This document shows, in pieces, positions 24,410 to 32,439 of a stretch of 33,244 bases of DNA. The stretch's first letter is position 1, and the number at the start of each line of letters is the position of its first letter. The DNA is from Nostoc sp. NMS7. GTDB lineage: Bacteria; Cyanobacteriota; Cyanobacteriia; Cyanobacteriales; Nostocaceae. Both the position numbers and the translations under genes were made by a program. The DNA is taken from the NCBI RefSeq assembly GCF_017115085.1, contig NZ_JABXKJ010000226.1:1-33244 (forward strand), read 5' to 3'. The notes below the pieces were generated by a model, which did no database searches, was not told the DNA's origin, and was given only the letters and a program-made list of their open reading frames with translations.

Positions 24410-24772
24410 TTAAGAAAATCCCAGATTATGGGCAGTAAGTAAATCTCCAACAATAATGTGAAAAGCTTCTTGCTCAATACACATTTGTCCATAGAAATCT
24501 GCAACAGCACACCGAAAATCTACACTTGTCAGATGAATGATATCTTCTTGTCTATATGGATAAAGTACCCATTGTCTCTCTGGGTTGCGGCGAAAACACT
24601 CAACATTTAACCGAGTTTGACTTACAAGTACATATTCCTGAAGTGACTCCATCTGTCGGTAATCAGCAAATTTATCACCTCGGTCAAAGGCTTCTGTTGT
24701 CGGAGATAGCACTTCTACAATTAAGCACGGATAACGTAGAAAGTTGTCAGCTAAGTGTGTAGCTCCATAAAT
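24410..24772 (-). pseudogene. Truncated Uma2 (DUF820) endonuclease-fold gene
   Basis: The minus strand encodes the C-terminal part of a Uma2 protein, a PD-(D/E)XK-fold family widespread in cyanobacteria and of uncertain function. The readable part is YGATHLADNFLRYPCLIVEV, then LSPTTEAFDRGDKFADYRQ, MESLQEYVLVSQTRLNVECF and an ordinary C-terminal end. The metal-binding E-V and the D-K-F-x-x-Y motif are present. A stop (TAG) sits just before the first of these residues (24773-24775), and the next gene begins 68 bases beyond. So the N-terminal third, roughly 70 residues, is missing, and with it the first catalytic acidic residue. A shorter internal Met start is possible, but a working enzyme is unlikely. 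Confidence 0.75.
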
Positions 24773-24843
24773 CTAGCTATTGCTAGATGCTGCAATTCTC
24801 TCAAACGCTATAATCTACATCTGTTACACCGAGAGATTAACTT

Positions 24844-26172
24844 GTGGATGTCATATTAGAACGATCGCACGAATTGAAACAAGCCTTAGTTGATTTTGTC
24901 CTTGATGCTGAAGGCGAACTGGCACAAGCATTGGAAACCTATGCAGCAGCACAGTTGCGCCGGGGAAGTGGGGATAGTACACAGCAGGACTTAATCATCG
25001 ATAGCTTTTTGACAGCAGGGAAAGTCGGTGATAAGTCACCATTAGAGTTATTTATCGCCAGCCATCCAGATTTGTCAGAGAGCGATCGCAGTCTGATCAA
25101 CAGTTGGCATCATAGTTTTATTGGCTTATTTGCCATAACTAATATTCTACCTGATGGTTTTGAATTGACGAACTGGTTGACAGATAAATCCTACATCGTC
25201 AAGCCAAACAATACTCAAACATTACAGGCAATATCTCGGTTGAAAGTCGGAGAAATCTTGCTAACTCGCATTTCTCCTGTTACCGATAGCTACTGGATGT
25301 TTTCTGGCCCCTACACAATAATGGGTAAGTTAGGTAAACCAAAACTTGCTGTAGCAATTGGGAATTTCAAAGAAAACTATAAAAGTAATCTTTACAGCGA
25401 TGCTCCCGACTTGCTAGAAGAAGCTTGGCAGTCAGTAGGACAATATCATCAGCAGTTTGTGGACTTTTTTGGCACTGATGAAATCACACTACCTGGATAC
25501 CAGCTTAATAAAAAAATAGCGGAATTTCAAGAAGTAATTACTGAAAAGAACTTTGCAGCAGCAGGAATTGATACTTCTAAATCCTTGGCTGAAGTAGCAG
25601 AAGCATCTGGCATCACAGATGAGGAAATCAAAGCAGCAGCAGAAGAATTTGGTGCTGATTCAAATGCAGTTTCTCAAATGTTTAACAGCAAAAGTGGTAA
25701 TAGCAAAATGGTTATGCCAAAGGTTGATTTACCTGCCGAACTCAAGAAAGCAGAACAGGTAACGGCTCTTTCTCATCCCCGTTGGGGACAAATGTTTTTA
25801 CCAACATATAGTAAGGTACAAGAAATTTTATCGGCAGAGGACTGGCAAAGTGTTCAAGGTGCTGAAAAACTAGTTCGCTACTACTTGGAAGATAAAAGTA
25901 TTAATGCCTTTATTTGGCATCGATTAGCGCAACAGTATCCAACTAAATTAGAAAATGTGTTGCAAACACTTTTGCAACGTCCAGAGTTTCACCTTGAAAG
26001 TGACTTGAATGCACTTTTACAAGAATTCGACAAACCTATTGAACCAGAATTACCAGACATTGCCAGTGTACCGATACATTTACATAACTTATTTCAAGAA
26101 GCTTTAGGAGAAGTTAACAAATCTAAGCCCAAGAGTAAGGAGCAAAAAAAGCCAGGAAAAGGTTTTCAATAA
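24844..26172 (+). CDS. Conserved cyanobacterial protein of unknown function
   Basis: A 442-residue soluble protein that I do not recognise by function. It starts with GTG (VDVILERSHELKQALVDF). The N-terminal 100 residues are helical and acidic, with SFLTAGKVGDKSPLELFIASH. The middle part (about 100-200) is beta-rich and contains YWMFSGPYTIMGKLGKPKLA. A helical acidic region (about 225-290: SLAEVAEASGITDEEIKAAA) resembles a small helical-bundle domain. The C-terminal part is helical (WQSVQGAEKLVRYYLEDKSI, FIWHRLAQQYPTKLENVLQT), ending in a Lys/Pro-rich tail KSKPKSKEQKKPGKG. There is no signal peptide or membrane segment. It stands alone between a decayed Uma2 gene and a convergent receiver gene. 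The consistent composition and length make it a real gene. Confidence 0.75.
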   Translation: MDVILERSHELKQALVDFVLDAEGELAQALETYAAAQLRRGSGDSTQQDLIIDSFLTAGKVGDKSPLELFIASHPDLSESDRSLINSWHHSFIGLFAITNILPDGFELTNWLTDKSYIVKPNNTQTLQAISRLKVGEILLTRISPVTDSYWMFSGPYTIMGKLGKPKLAVAIGNFKENYKSNLYSDAPDLLEEAWQSVGQYHQQFVDFFGTDEITLPGYQLNKKIAEFQEVITEKNFAAAGIDTSKSLAEVAEASGITDEEIKAAAEEFGADSNAVSQMFNSKSGNSKMVMPKVDLPAELKKAEQVTALSHPRWGQMFLPTYSKVQEILSAEDWQSVQGAEKLVRYYLEDKSINAFIWHRLAQQYPTKLENVLQTLLQRPEFHLESDLNALLQEFDKPIEPELPDIASVPIHLHNLFQEALGEVNKSKPKSKEQKKPGKGFQ

Positions 26173-26329
26173 AATTAACAAATATATCCAACATCTCACC
26201 CTACCCACTTAGAGTTATATGGTTTCCAAGGTAGAGTCGTTTTTAGGAGTACCCACCAAGCTATGTACTCCTACAAACGCATGGGGTGAAATCAACGTAA
26301 AAAACCAGATGAAGACCGGGCATTTATAT

Positions 26330-26767
26330 CTAAAGATCGGTAGATAGCAGGTGAACAATCTCATCTACGATTTCCTCTGGACTCTCAAGCTTGACTAGAA
26401 ATCGATTAAAGCCAGCATTCAAAGCCTTATGACTTGATACCTCCCGTGTATAAGAAGTGATAGCGATCGCGGGCAACTCTCTTATAGATGGGGTAGAATG
26501 CACTCGAATTTGCTCAATTAACCAATTTCCATCATGATGGGGCAACTTTACATTAGAGACCAGAATATCGGGATGAAGCGATTCTACCAAAGCAAGGGCT
26601 GCTTCTGCATCGGTTAAAGCCATCACCTCTGCACCTGCTGTTTCTAAAATGAAGATGAGCAAATCTGCTATATCTGGCTCATCCTCTACCAGTAAGATCA
26701 GGGTTCCAACAAGCTGCTGAAGCGAATTTAACTCAGTTTCTTGATTGATTTTTTGATTGGTTGTCAT
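26330..26767 (-). CDS. Receiver-domain protein lacking the phospho-acceptor Asp
   Basis: A 145-residue stand-alone REC domain: 20 N-terminal residues, then LILLVEDEPDIADLLIFILE (the acidic pair Glu28-Asp29 is intact). The segment that normally reads D(I/L)LVSD(I/V)xMP is DILVSNVKLP, so the Asp that accepts phosphate is Asn72. The codon is AAT on the coding strand. The conserved Thr (Thr104, AITSYT) and Lys (Lys126, FLVKLES) remain, but the cis-Pro after Lys is replaced by Leu. There is no output domain. It is therefore an atypical receiver that cannot be phosphorylated in the usual way. It may act as a constitutive or protein-interaction module, or be on the way to loss. It is flanked by a convergent gene and a co-oriented DUF3370 gene, with no histidine kinase nearby. 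Confidence 0.88.
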   Translation of the reverse strand: MTTNQKINQETELNSLQQLVGTLILLVEDEPDIADLLIFILETAGAEVMALTDAEAALALVESLHPDILVSNVKLPHHDGNWLIEQIRVHSTPSIRELPAIAITSYTREVSSHKALNAGFNRFLVKLESPEEIVDEIVHLLSTDL

Positions 26768-26938
26768 GCCGTCCTTTTATTGTCTGCTAAAATCTCCTAT
26801 TTTTATTGCAACGCATGGAGCGGAATAAGTATTCACCCTAAATGCACAAACTTGGGGTGAAAAGCTTTAGAACAGGCTTTAATTATTTTTTACTAACAGG
26901 TAATTGGAGAAAAGCTATAACCCATTACCCATGACTCA

Positions 26939-28327
26939 TTACCGAGTTTGAGCCTGAGTTGAGACTGTTAATACTTGCGGTGGTGTGGCATCGGGCGGAT
27001 AGAGAAAGTCTACTTCTACTAAGGAGCGATCGCCTGCTTTCATGTTTAATAAAACTAACGGTTCCCCTGGTTGACCTCTCTTTTGCACTAAATGCACAAA
27101 CTGAGTTTGCGGCTGACCTTGGTCATCCTTGTAACGTACCCGCACCGTTCCTCGGAAGAATACTTGAGGGGCTGGTATAGTCAAAAAGCGTAACCCCGGT
27201 TTTCCCAACTGCTCCTCTTTGAGTGGGGTTTGTATGGATACAGTAACAGTTTGAGGACTTTGAGTATTGTTGTATAGCGGCAACTTCAGACTATATTGAA
27301 TTCCATAGTTGCCATGAGCGCGATATGCGGTATCAGGATAACGCACCAGCATAGTAGCACTTTGAATTTGACCAGTTCCTAACGTACCACCATGCACGGT
27401 ACTCAGAGCGTAGGAAAACACTTGACCACGCTGGGGAATAGTTAAATACCTTTTTTTGGGATTATCTACTAATAAGGCTCTCCATTGGGAACCACCAGCT
27501 ACCCCCGCTACACGTCCATAAACTATAGGCTTACCAGTTTGCTCTAGGGGAGTGGGAGTTTTATCCCGTGGACCAGCCAAATCACCATTATCTAGTAAAT
27601 TTTGCCATTCTTCTAAAGTAGGCGATCGCTCACTACCATCGGGATTCACACGCGCAAACATCGCTAGGCTAGCTGCATAGACAGTGCCATTACTCCACAA
27701 TCGCATCAATGTAGACCGACCATTCAGAGGTGGTGTCAATCCCTGCACAGGAATTGGCAAATTTAATAACATCCGACTTTGCCCTGCTGGAATCTCAATT
27801 TGGGCAGGAAAAATCTCTTGTCGCACTCCCCTAAGCACATCAGACATGACGCGATCGCCAGGACCTGCAAAAACTTTACCTAAAAGATTTTGACTCAAGG
27901 ATGGTAACTGAATAAATGGTGCATCCGGTTGACTCAAATAACTTGCCGCCTGCCAAATATTTACCTTCACTGCTTCAGAACCAGGGTTATGCAAAATTAT
28001 TCCCAGATAAAGCGATGTCTCCGACGGGCTACGCCTACGCAAATTTTCTGGTGGTTCCGCCCTAGTAATGTGGTGGGCAAAAATATCAAATCTTCCCCGA
28101 AAGGGAAAATTCAAATGCGCCGTTGGCACTTTTTTACCATCTGGTGGAAAAGTCGAAAGTAAAATCCCTTCTTTCAATACCAACTCTGGACTATTACTGT
28201 TAAACGTTGGCACTGTATCCAGTTGTCCTGGTAAAGGACGCACTTCTTGTGGTTGCACCACTTCTTCAGGTGGTAGTGTGGCAGGAGTTGTTTGGCCAAG
28301 CAGAAAATTTAGTAACAATGGCAACAT
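26939..28327 (-). CDS. DUF3370 family protein, probably exported
   Basis: A 462-residue protein of the cyanobacterial DUF3370 family, whose function is not established. The N-terminus MLPLLLNFLLGQTTPATL is hydrophobic and could be a short signal peptide without a basic n-region. No longer start is possible, because a TAA lies in frame two codons upstream. The rest is beta-rich, with family-like blocks LNFPFRGRFDIFAHHITRAE, LYLGIILHNPGSEAVKVNIW, GRSTLMRLWSNGTVYAASLA, AHGNYGIQYSLKLPLYNNTQ and a Tyr/Pro end VEVDFLYPPDATPP. An immunoglobulin-like or cell-surface fold is inference. A 38-base insert near 28016-28042 (GATGTCTCCGACGGGCTACGCCTACGC-type sequence, residues about 97-104) resembles a common Nostoc intergenic repeat read in frame. 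Confidence 0.8.
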   Translation of the reverse strand: MLPLLLNFLLGQTTPATLPPEEVVQPQEVRPLPGQLDTVPTFNSNSPELVLKEGILLSTFPPDGKKVPTAHLNFPFRGRFDIFAHHITRAEPPENLRRRSPSETSLYLGIILHNPGSEAVKVNIWQAASYLSQPDAPFIQLPSLSQNLLGKVFAGPGDRVMSDVLRGVRQEIFPAQIEIPAGQSRMLLNLPIPVQGLTPPLNGRSTLMRLWSNGTVYAASLAMFARVNPDGSERSPTLEEWQNLLDNGDLAGPRDKTPTPLEQTGKPIVYGRVAGVAGGSQWRALLVDNPKKRYLTIPQRGQVFSYALSTVHGGTLGTGQIQSATMLVRYPDTAYRAHGNYGIQYSLKLPLYNNTQSPQTVTVSIQTPLKEEQLGKPGLRFLTIPAPQVFFRGTVRVRYKDDQGQPQTQFVHLVQKRGQPGEPLVLLNMKAGDRSLVEVDFLYPPDATPPQVLTVSTQAQTR

Positions 28328-28367
28328 AAATTAAAATATTTTCTCCACCATACAGACGCCGACAAAT

Positions 28368-28897
28368 TTATGAAAGTGCCAGTTTGTTAATAATTAATAC
28401 GAAATCTGCAAGTATTCCGCTCAAATTTTCTTGATTAAGAACCGGAACGTGAACAAAGATGCAACACGCCCTGAGTTGTCTCTGACATAGGTAATCCAGC
28501 ACTGAATAGTAAAGACCTTCTGGTACGTCCGCTACCAGAGACAAATTTACCGCAGTCGTGGCTAATCTCAATTGCTGCTACTCCCGCTACTAATTCCTTT
28601 AATAAATCAACTTCTGTCTGTAAAAAACTTTTTTTCCGGCTAGCCCTACTTCCAGACTTAATTTTGTACGGCTTGGAGCCTGGCCACAACAGATGATGTA
28701 ATCAGGTTGGATTGCATTGATTTTTTGAATTAGCCGCTCACTGGCAAGTTGCACATCTATGGGTAACTGGGGTAAAAAATTAAGTCATGGGGTATCAACT
28801 CAAGTTTGGTAACTTCAACTAATAAATCATCATCAGAATTCGACTGTTGATCCTTTAGCCAAATATCAAAAGAAATTAATAGAATTATTTTCTTCAT
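28368..28897 (-). pseudogene. Frameshifted peptidase C15 (pyroglutamyl-peptidase-like) gene
   Basis: Read from an ATG at 28897 leftwards, three frames together rebuild one protein. Frame 1: MKKIILLISFDIWLKDQQSN to ELIPHDLIF. After a one-base loss in a T-run, frame 2: LPQLPIDVQLASERLIQKIN, then AIQPDYIICCGQAPSRTKLS. After an A-run, frame 3: FLQTEVDLLKELVAGVAAIE, then ISHDCGKFV. A further shift gives EGLYYSVLDYLCQRQLRACC and IFVHVPVLN up to the stop at 28368. The ordered segments resemble cyanobacterial C15 peptidases: an ILLISFD start, CCG-APSR, a catalytic Cys expected after GKFV, and His in FVHVP. At least three frameshifts, and Ser where the catalytic Cys is expected (FVS), make it non-functional. 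Homopolymer sequencing error could explain some of the shifts but not all. Confidence 0.75.
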
Positions 28898-28955
28898 AAC
28901 AAATATTATTTAGAATAGAAAAACCCTCCATAATAAATTTACAAGGAGCAGGTAA

Positions 28956-29591
28956 ATGCCAGTTATTGCAGTCGTAGATTATGAGATGGGAAATTTGCAC
29001 TCAGTCTGCAAAGGCTTGGAAAAAGCTGGGGCAACTCCTAATGTTACTTATTCTCCAAAGGAATTAGAGCAGGCAGATGCAATAGTCCTGCCGGGAGTAG
29101 GAGCATTTGATCCAGCAGTACAACACCTGCGATCGCGTGGTTTGGAACAACCGATTAAAGAAGCGATCGCATCTGGTAAACCTTTCTTAGGAATTTGTTT
29201 AGGATTGCAAATTCTCTTTGAATCAAGTGCAGAAGGTACCCAACCTGGACTGGGAATTATCAAAGGGAAAGTGCGGCGGTTTCGTTCAGAACCTGACATC
29301 ACTATTCCTCACATGGGTTGGAATCAACTAGAAGTGACTCAGCCAAAAAGTATTTTATGGGAGCATTTACCGTCCGATCCTTGGGTGTATTTTGTCCATT
29401 CCTACTATGTTGACCCAATAGACCCGCTAATCCGTGCAGCAACCGTCACCCACGGTACTCAAACCGTCACAGCTGCGATCGCCCATAAAAACCTGATGGC
29501 AGTTCAATTTCACCCCGAAAAATCCTCTAATATCGGATTGCAAATCCTGTCTAATTTTGTTGCTCAAGTCCGCGAAAAAATTCCTGCCTAA
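28956..29591 (+). CDS. hisH: Imidazole glycerol phosphate synthase, glutaminase subunit
   Basis: HisH hydrolyses glutamine and passes ammonia to HisF, which makes imidazole glycerol phosphate and AICAR in histidine synthesis. It is a 211-residue class I glutamine amidotransferase. The oxyanion-side PGVGAFDP (46-53), nucleophile Cys81 in GICLGLQ, and His186 and Glu188 in VQFHPEKS are all present. GWNQLE and YFVHSYYV are typical. AAGGAGCAGGTAA before the ATG gives a good ribosome-binding site. hisF is not adjacent. rsmD follows after 84 bases filled with TAATGAC/CCAATGA heptamers. Confidence 0.97.
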   Translation: MPVIAVVDYEMGNLHSVCKGLEKAGATPNVTYSPKELEQADAIVLPGVGAFDPAVQHLRSRGLEQPIKEAIASGKPFLGICLGLQILFESSAEGTQPGLGIIKGKVRRFRSEPDITIPHMGWNQLEVTQPKSILWEHLPSDPWVYFVHSYYVDPIDPLIRAATVTHGTQTVTAAIAHKNLMAVQFHPEKSSNIGLQILSNFVAQVREKIPA

Positions 29592-29675
29592 CACTATGTT
29601 TGTCATTTCTTCTTTGTCCTTTATCTAAGATTAATAACCAATGACCAATGACTAATGACTAATGACTAATACCCA

Positions 29676-30266
29676 ATGAGCCTGAGAATTTACGGCAATC
29701 GCCAGCTAAAAACTTTACCAGGAAAAGAAACTAGACCCACTAGTGCGCGAGTCAGGGAGGCAGTCTTTAATATTTGGCAGGGACAAATTGCAGGTTGCCA
29801 CTGGCTAGATTTGTGCGCCGGTACAGGTTCAATGGGTGCAGAGGCTTTGTGTAGAGGAGCCAGCTTAGTAGTGGGAATTGAACAATCGAGCCGAGCCTGT
29901 GCCACCATCCAACAAAATTGGCAGCAGGTAGCTAATGCCAAGCAAGAATTTCGGGTATTGCGGGGAGATATTACTCAGCAGTTAAAGACCTTATCAGGCA
30001 AGCAATTTGATAGAATCTACTTTGATCCACCTTATGCCAGTGGATTGTACCAGCCAGGATTAGAAGCGATCGCTCACTATCAACTTTTAGATCCTAGCGG
30101 CGAAATCGCAGTTGAACACGCCTCACAAGGTTGGACACCGCCAGAGATTCCCGCTTGGGAAATTTGCCGCCAGAAAGTTTACGGCAACACATCACTTACT
30201 TTCTACAGAATTTGGAGTGAAGGAGCAGGGGGAGATAAGGGAGATGAGGAACAATATAACTCCTAA
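29676..30266 (+). CDS. rsmD: 16S rRNA (guanine-N2)-methyltransferase, RsmD family
   Basis: A SAM-dependent Rossmann methyltransferase expected to methylate G966 of 16S rRNA (E. coli numbering) late in 30S assembly. It is 196 residues. The N-terminus MSLRIYGNRQLKTLPG and RPTSARVREAVFNIW are family hallmarks. The SAM-binding motif LDLCAGTGSMG is at 44-54, the acidic IEQ after the second strand at 68-70, and the catalytic DPPY at 117-120. The last residues (EGAGGDKGDEEQYNS) are encoded by G-rich repeat sequence GAAGGAGCAGGGGGAGAT and are not part of the family fold. The start ATG lies directly after a tract of heptamer repeats. Confidence 0.93.
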   Translation: MSLRIYGNRQLKTLPGKETRPTSARVREAVFNIWQGQIAGCHWLDLCAGTGSMGAEALCRGASLVVGIEQSSRACATIQQNWQQVANAKQEFRVLRGDITQQLKTLSGKQFDRIYFDPPYASGLYQPGLEAIAHYQLLDPSGEIAVEHASQGWTPPEIPAWEICRQKVYGNTSLTFYRIWSEGAGGDKGDEEQYNS

Positions 30267-30355
30267 CTCCTGTACAGACGCGATTAATCGCGTCTCTGCC
30301 CCTAACTCCTGTACAGACGCGATTAATCGCGTCTCTGCTCCTAACTCCTAACTCA
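30259..30355. repeat. Two tandem 39-bp units with the palindrome GACGCGATTAATCGCGTC
   Basis: The perfect 18-base palindrome occurs at 30277-30294 and 30316-30333, each in the context ACTCCTGTACA(palindrome)TCTGC. It is flanked by CTCCTAACTCCTAACTC. The block lies between the convergent rsmD and petG and may act as a bidirectional transcription end. Two units with a 39-base period are too few, and too palindromic, for a CRISPR array. Confidence 0.9.
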
Positions 30356-30362
30356 GCAATCC

Positions 30363-30476
30363 TCATCCCCCCAACTGATTGGGGCGCTTATATTGCTGAT
30401 AGGCAGCGTAAAACAGTCCGGCGAGGGTGACGAAAACTAGACCAAGGACAATACCTGATAGCAGGGGTTCAACCAC
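30363..30476 (-). CDS. petG: Cytochrome b6f complex subunit PetG
   Basis: A 37-residue single-span thylakoid membrane protein of the cytochrome b6f complex, needed for assembly and stability of the dimer. The whole family sequence is visible: start MVEPLLSG, membrane helix IVLGLVFVTLAGLFYAAY, stromal end QQYKRPNQLGG. The start codon is GTG, and GAGGAG lies about 8-13 bases upstream, a strong ribosome-binding site. The gene is divergent from cytM, with 209 bases between the starts. It is monocistronic and ends 30 bases beyond the second palindrome of the 30259-30355 block. Confidence 0.95.
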   Translation of the reverse strand: MVEPLLSGIVLGLVFVTLAGLFYAAYQQYKRPNQLGG

Positions 30477-30685
30477 TGGAAATCTCCTCTTTGTAATTAT
30501 TAAATATTCGTTGCCTGTTTTTGATTTTACCAAATTTGGGATGAATCCTGCACCCTACAGCCTTTTTAAGCGCGATCGCCCACAAGAAAATAGTCTTCTG
30601 TGCTTGCAGACACAATCAAGAACTTTTAAGCTATGTGTAGGAAATGAAAACTTTTTAGTACACCTAGATTTTCACCGCAAACCTT

Positions 30686-31060
30686 TTGGATAACCAAATT
30701 ACCAAACCTGAAATTTTGATTCAGCGCATCGTTTTATTGACGCTGGCTATACTGCTAGCAGTCCCTTTGGGCTTTTTTGGTGTTCAGTTGGTTCAAGCCT
30801 CCGATCCATACGTCAAGAGTGTTCTATCCTTAACAGGAAACCCAGTTCAAGGACACGCGATCTTTCAAATTAACTGTGCTGGTTGTCATGGCTTGGAAGC
30901 AGATGGGCGAGTGGGACCGAGTTTGCAAGCTGTTTCAAAGCACAAGTCTCGGTATGGACTGATTCATCAAGTGATCAGTGGCGAAACACCGCCAATGCCA
31001 AAATTCCAACCTAGTGTCCAAGAAATGGCGGATCTTTTAAACTATTTAGAGTCGTTGTAG
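30686..31060 (+). CDS. cytM: Cytochrome c, CytM type
   Basis: A 124-residue class I c-type cytochrome with a membrane anchor. N-terminal residues 1-12 are polar, and an uncleaved or late-cleaved hydrophobic segment spans about 13-36 (VLLTLAILLAVPLGFFGVQL). The haem motif CAGCHG has Cys64, Cys67 and axial His68. The likely axial Met is Met104 in PPMPKF. This is the CytM pattern of cyanobacteria, a low-abundance cytochrome linked to respiratory or regulatory electron flow under stress. The start appears to be TTG (MDNQITKPEI). No ATG or GTG lies in frame before the membrane segment, and CytM homologues start in this region as I recall. A hairpin follows at 31099. Confidence 0.88.
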   Translation: MDNQITKPEILIQRIVLLTLAILLAVPLGFFGVQLVQASDPYVKSVLSLTGNPVQGHAIFQINCAGCHGLEADGRVGPSLQAVSKHKSRYGLIHQVISGETPPMPKFQPSVQEMADLLNYLESL

Positions 31061-31098
31061 ACATTAAAATTTTTGGTCGCGGGATACATAAATCCCTC

Positions 31099-31137
31099 AT
31101 GGAAAAAGCCAGCATTGGATGTGCTGCCTTTTTCCAT
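31099..31137 (+). terminator. Hairpin after cytM
   Basis: The arms ATGGAAAAAGCCAGCA (31099-31114) and TGCTGCCTTTTTCCAT (31122-31137) pair at 15 of 16 positions with a 7-base loop. The stem is strong, but no T-run follows directly. Confidence 0.6.
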
Positions 31138-31602
31138 CTCTGATAAATTTTAATAAACGACGAGAATTTGTAAATGTCCAAGGCAAGCGCAGGTTGTCAC
31201 CAGCAGTCCATGTGCGGGGCGCACCTTCAGAATGAAACAAAGGTAGAGTTAGAGTGAGTATTTTTGCTTAACTAAAAACACCTTTGTTTGGAGACGCTTA
31301 TCTCAAAGCACCCTAGCTGAGTCTGATAACTTCGTCTTCTGGCGTTGCAGTGGCAAGAACTGTCATTAGTCATTTTCCTTTGTCCTTGTCTTTACATCTG
31401 GTCGTATTTACGTAGAATCTTTGATAAAAACTCATATAAACTGTATATTTTAAAGTATGTTAGCAAGTCACTATTTAATTAATTATTCCGAAAGTGAGGT
31501 TAGCCTACCTAACTCGGTAGGATTAAGACAAAAGCTCCCAGTGAATAGGCTACGGTATAGCTTCTTTGACAAACTAGATATTCTTGAGATGCCCGAAAGC
31601 TA
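31138..31602. other. Gene-free stretch before the prolyl isomerase
   Basis: About 465 bases, no gene seen. It contains a perfect inverted repeat AAACAAAGGT (31235-31244)/ACCTTTGTTT (31280-31289) and a compact GC-rich segment CATGTGCGGGGCGCACC. A small RNA cannot be excluded but nothing supports one specifically. Confidence 0.4.
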
Positions 31603-32397
31603 ATGACTGAAGCGATCCAAATCGGTAATCGTACAATCACAGTTAGTGAACTGATTTCCTTACTGGCAAATTACCAAATGCTCCCACAGTTGCAGCGCGA
31701 ATTGCTCATCGATGAGGCGATAGAGCAAAACTCACGCTCTGCGAATGTAGCAATATGTACACCTGAGGAAGTAGCCCAAGCTAAACAGCAGTTTTACGCC
31801 GAAAAACAGTTCAAAAATGAAGAAGATATCCAGGCTTGGATGGCACATCAAAGGCTAACTCCCGAACAACTGGAAGTTATTACCACTCGGAAGCTGAAAA
31901 TTGAAAAATTCAAGCAAGCCACTTGGGGTAATAAACTGGAATCTTACTTTTTTCAGTCCAAGGCAAAACTAGACAAAGTAATTTATTCCCTACTGCGAAC
32001 CCAGGATGTGGGAATTGCCCAAGAACTTTACTTCCGGATTCAGGCAAAAGAAAATTCTTTTGCTGACTTGGCGCGGGAATATTCACTCGGACCAGAAGCC
32101 CAAACTGGCGGTTTAGTGGGTCCGATTGAACTGAATGCACTACATCCGGTAATGGTGCAAATGCTCTCTAGCAGTCAACCAGGTCAGATATTGCCCCCTA
32201 CCCGCATCGCTGACTGGTTTGTGATTTTGCGGCTGGAAAAATTTATCCCAGCACAATTGGATGAATTTATGAAAGTGCGCCTGCTGAATGAACTCTTTGA
32301 AGCCTGGCTACAAGAACAGCAAAAGCAAATAATGTCTGCACCACAAGCGGAGGGGGACACGGGACGACAGGGAGAGGGCGATAAACCTTTAACCTAA
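31603..32397 (+). CDS. Parvulin-type peptidyl-prolyl isomerase
   Basis: A 264-residue protein with an N-terminal SurA-like helical part (QMLPQLQRELLIDEAIEQ, then TPEEVAQAKQQFYAEKQF, about 1-120). A parvulin domain spans about 125-225: ENSFADLAREYSLGPEAQTG, then GLVGPIELNALHP, QPGQILPPTRIADWFVILRL. Such proteins help fold or hand over secreted proteins. There is no signal peptide, so it would work in the cytoplasm or at the inner membrane side. The first His of classic parvulin sites is not seen (VIYSLL). From memory, PPIases of this kind often neighbour C39-peptidase ABC exporter and HlyD genes in filamentous cyanobacteria; none is seen here. The last residues (AEGDTGRQGEGDKPLT) are encoded by G-rich repeat DNA (GGGGGACACGGGACGACAGG), outside the fold. 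Confidence 0.88.
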   Translation: MTEAIQIGNRTITVSELISLLANYQMLPQLQRELLIDEAIEQNSRSANVAICTPEEVAQAKQQFYAEKQFKNEEDIQAWMAHQRLTPEQLEVITTRKLKIEKFKQATWGNKLESYFFQSKAKLDKVIYSLLRTQDVGIAQELYFRIQAKENSFADLAREYSLGPEAQTGGLVGPIELNALHPVMVQMLSSSQPGQILPPTRIADWFVILRLEKFIPAQLDEFMKVRLLNELFEAWLQEQQKQIMSAPQAEGDTGRQGEGDKPLT

Positions 32398-32419
32398 GCA
32401 TGGGAGGTGACTCTCATGC
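32398..32419 (+). terminator. Short hairpin at the prolyl isomerase stop codon
   Basis: GCATGGGAG and CTCTCATGC pair over 9 positions with one G-U pair and a GTGA loop, starting at the base after the stop codon. No T-run follows. Confidence 0.4.
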
Positions 32420-32439
32420 TTGGCTTCAAAACCGAAGGT

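Noticed and set aside
24349..24438. 29-codon plus-strand frame after the rpo terminator
   Set aside because: It reads well (SRRAEKVAQQAFKKIPDYG) and has an ATG, but it is too short to support and ends in the Uma2 remnant; possibly a gene fragment.
30271..30333. CRISPR-like repeat with 39-base period
   Set aside because: Only two units, each mostly a perfect palindrome, with no unique spacers and no cas genes; it is a dispersed Nostoc-type repeat.
30112..30351. 79-codon plus-strand frame overlapping the end of rsmD, ending in repeated PNSCTDAINRVSA
   Set aside because: It is produced by the two 39-base repeat units in a different frame from rsmD.
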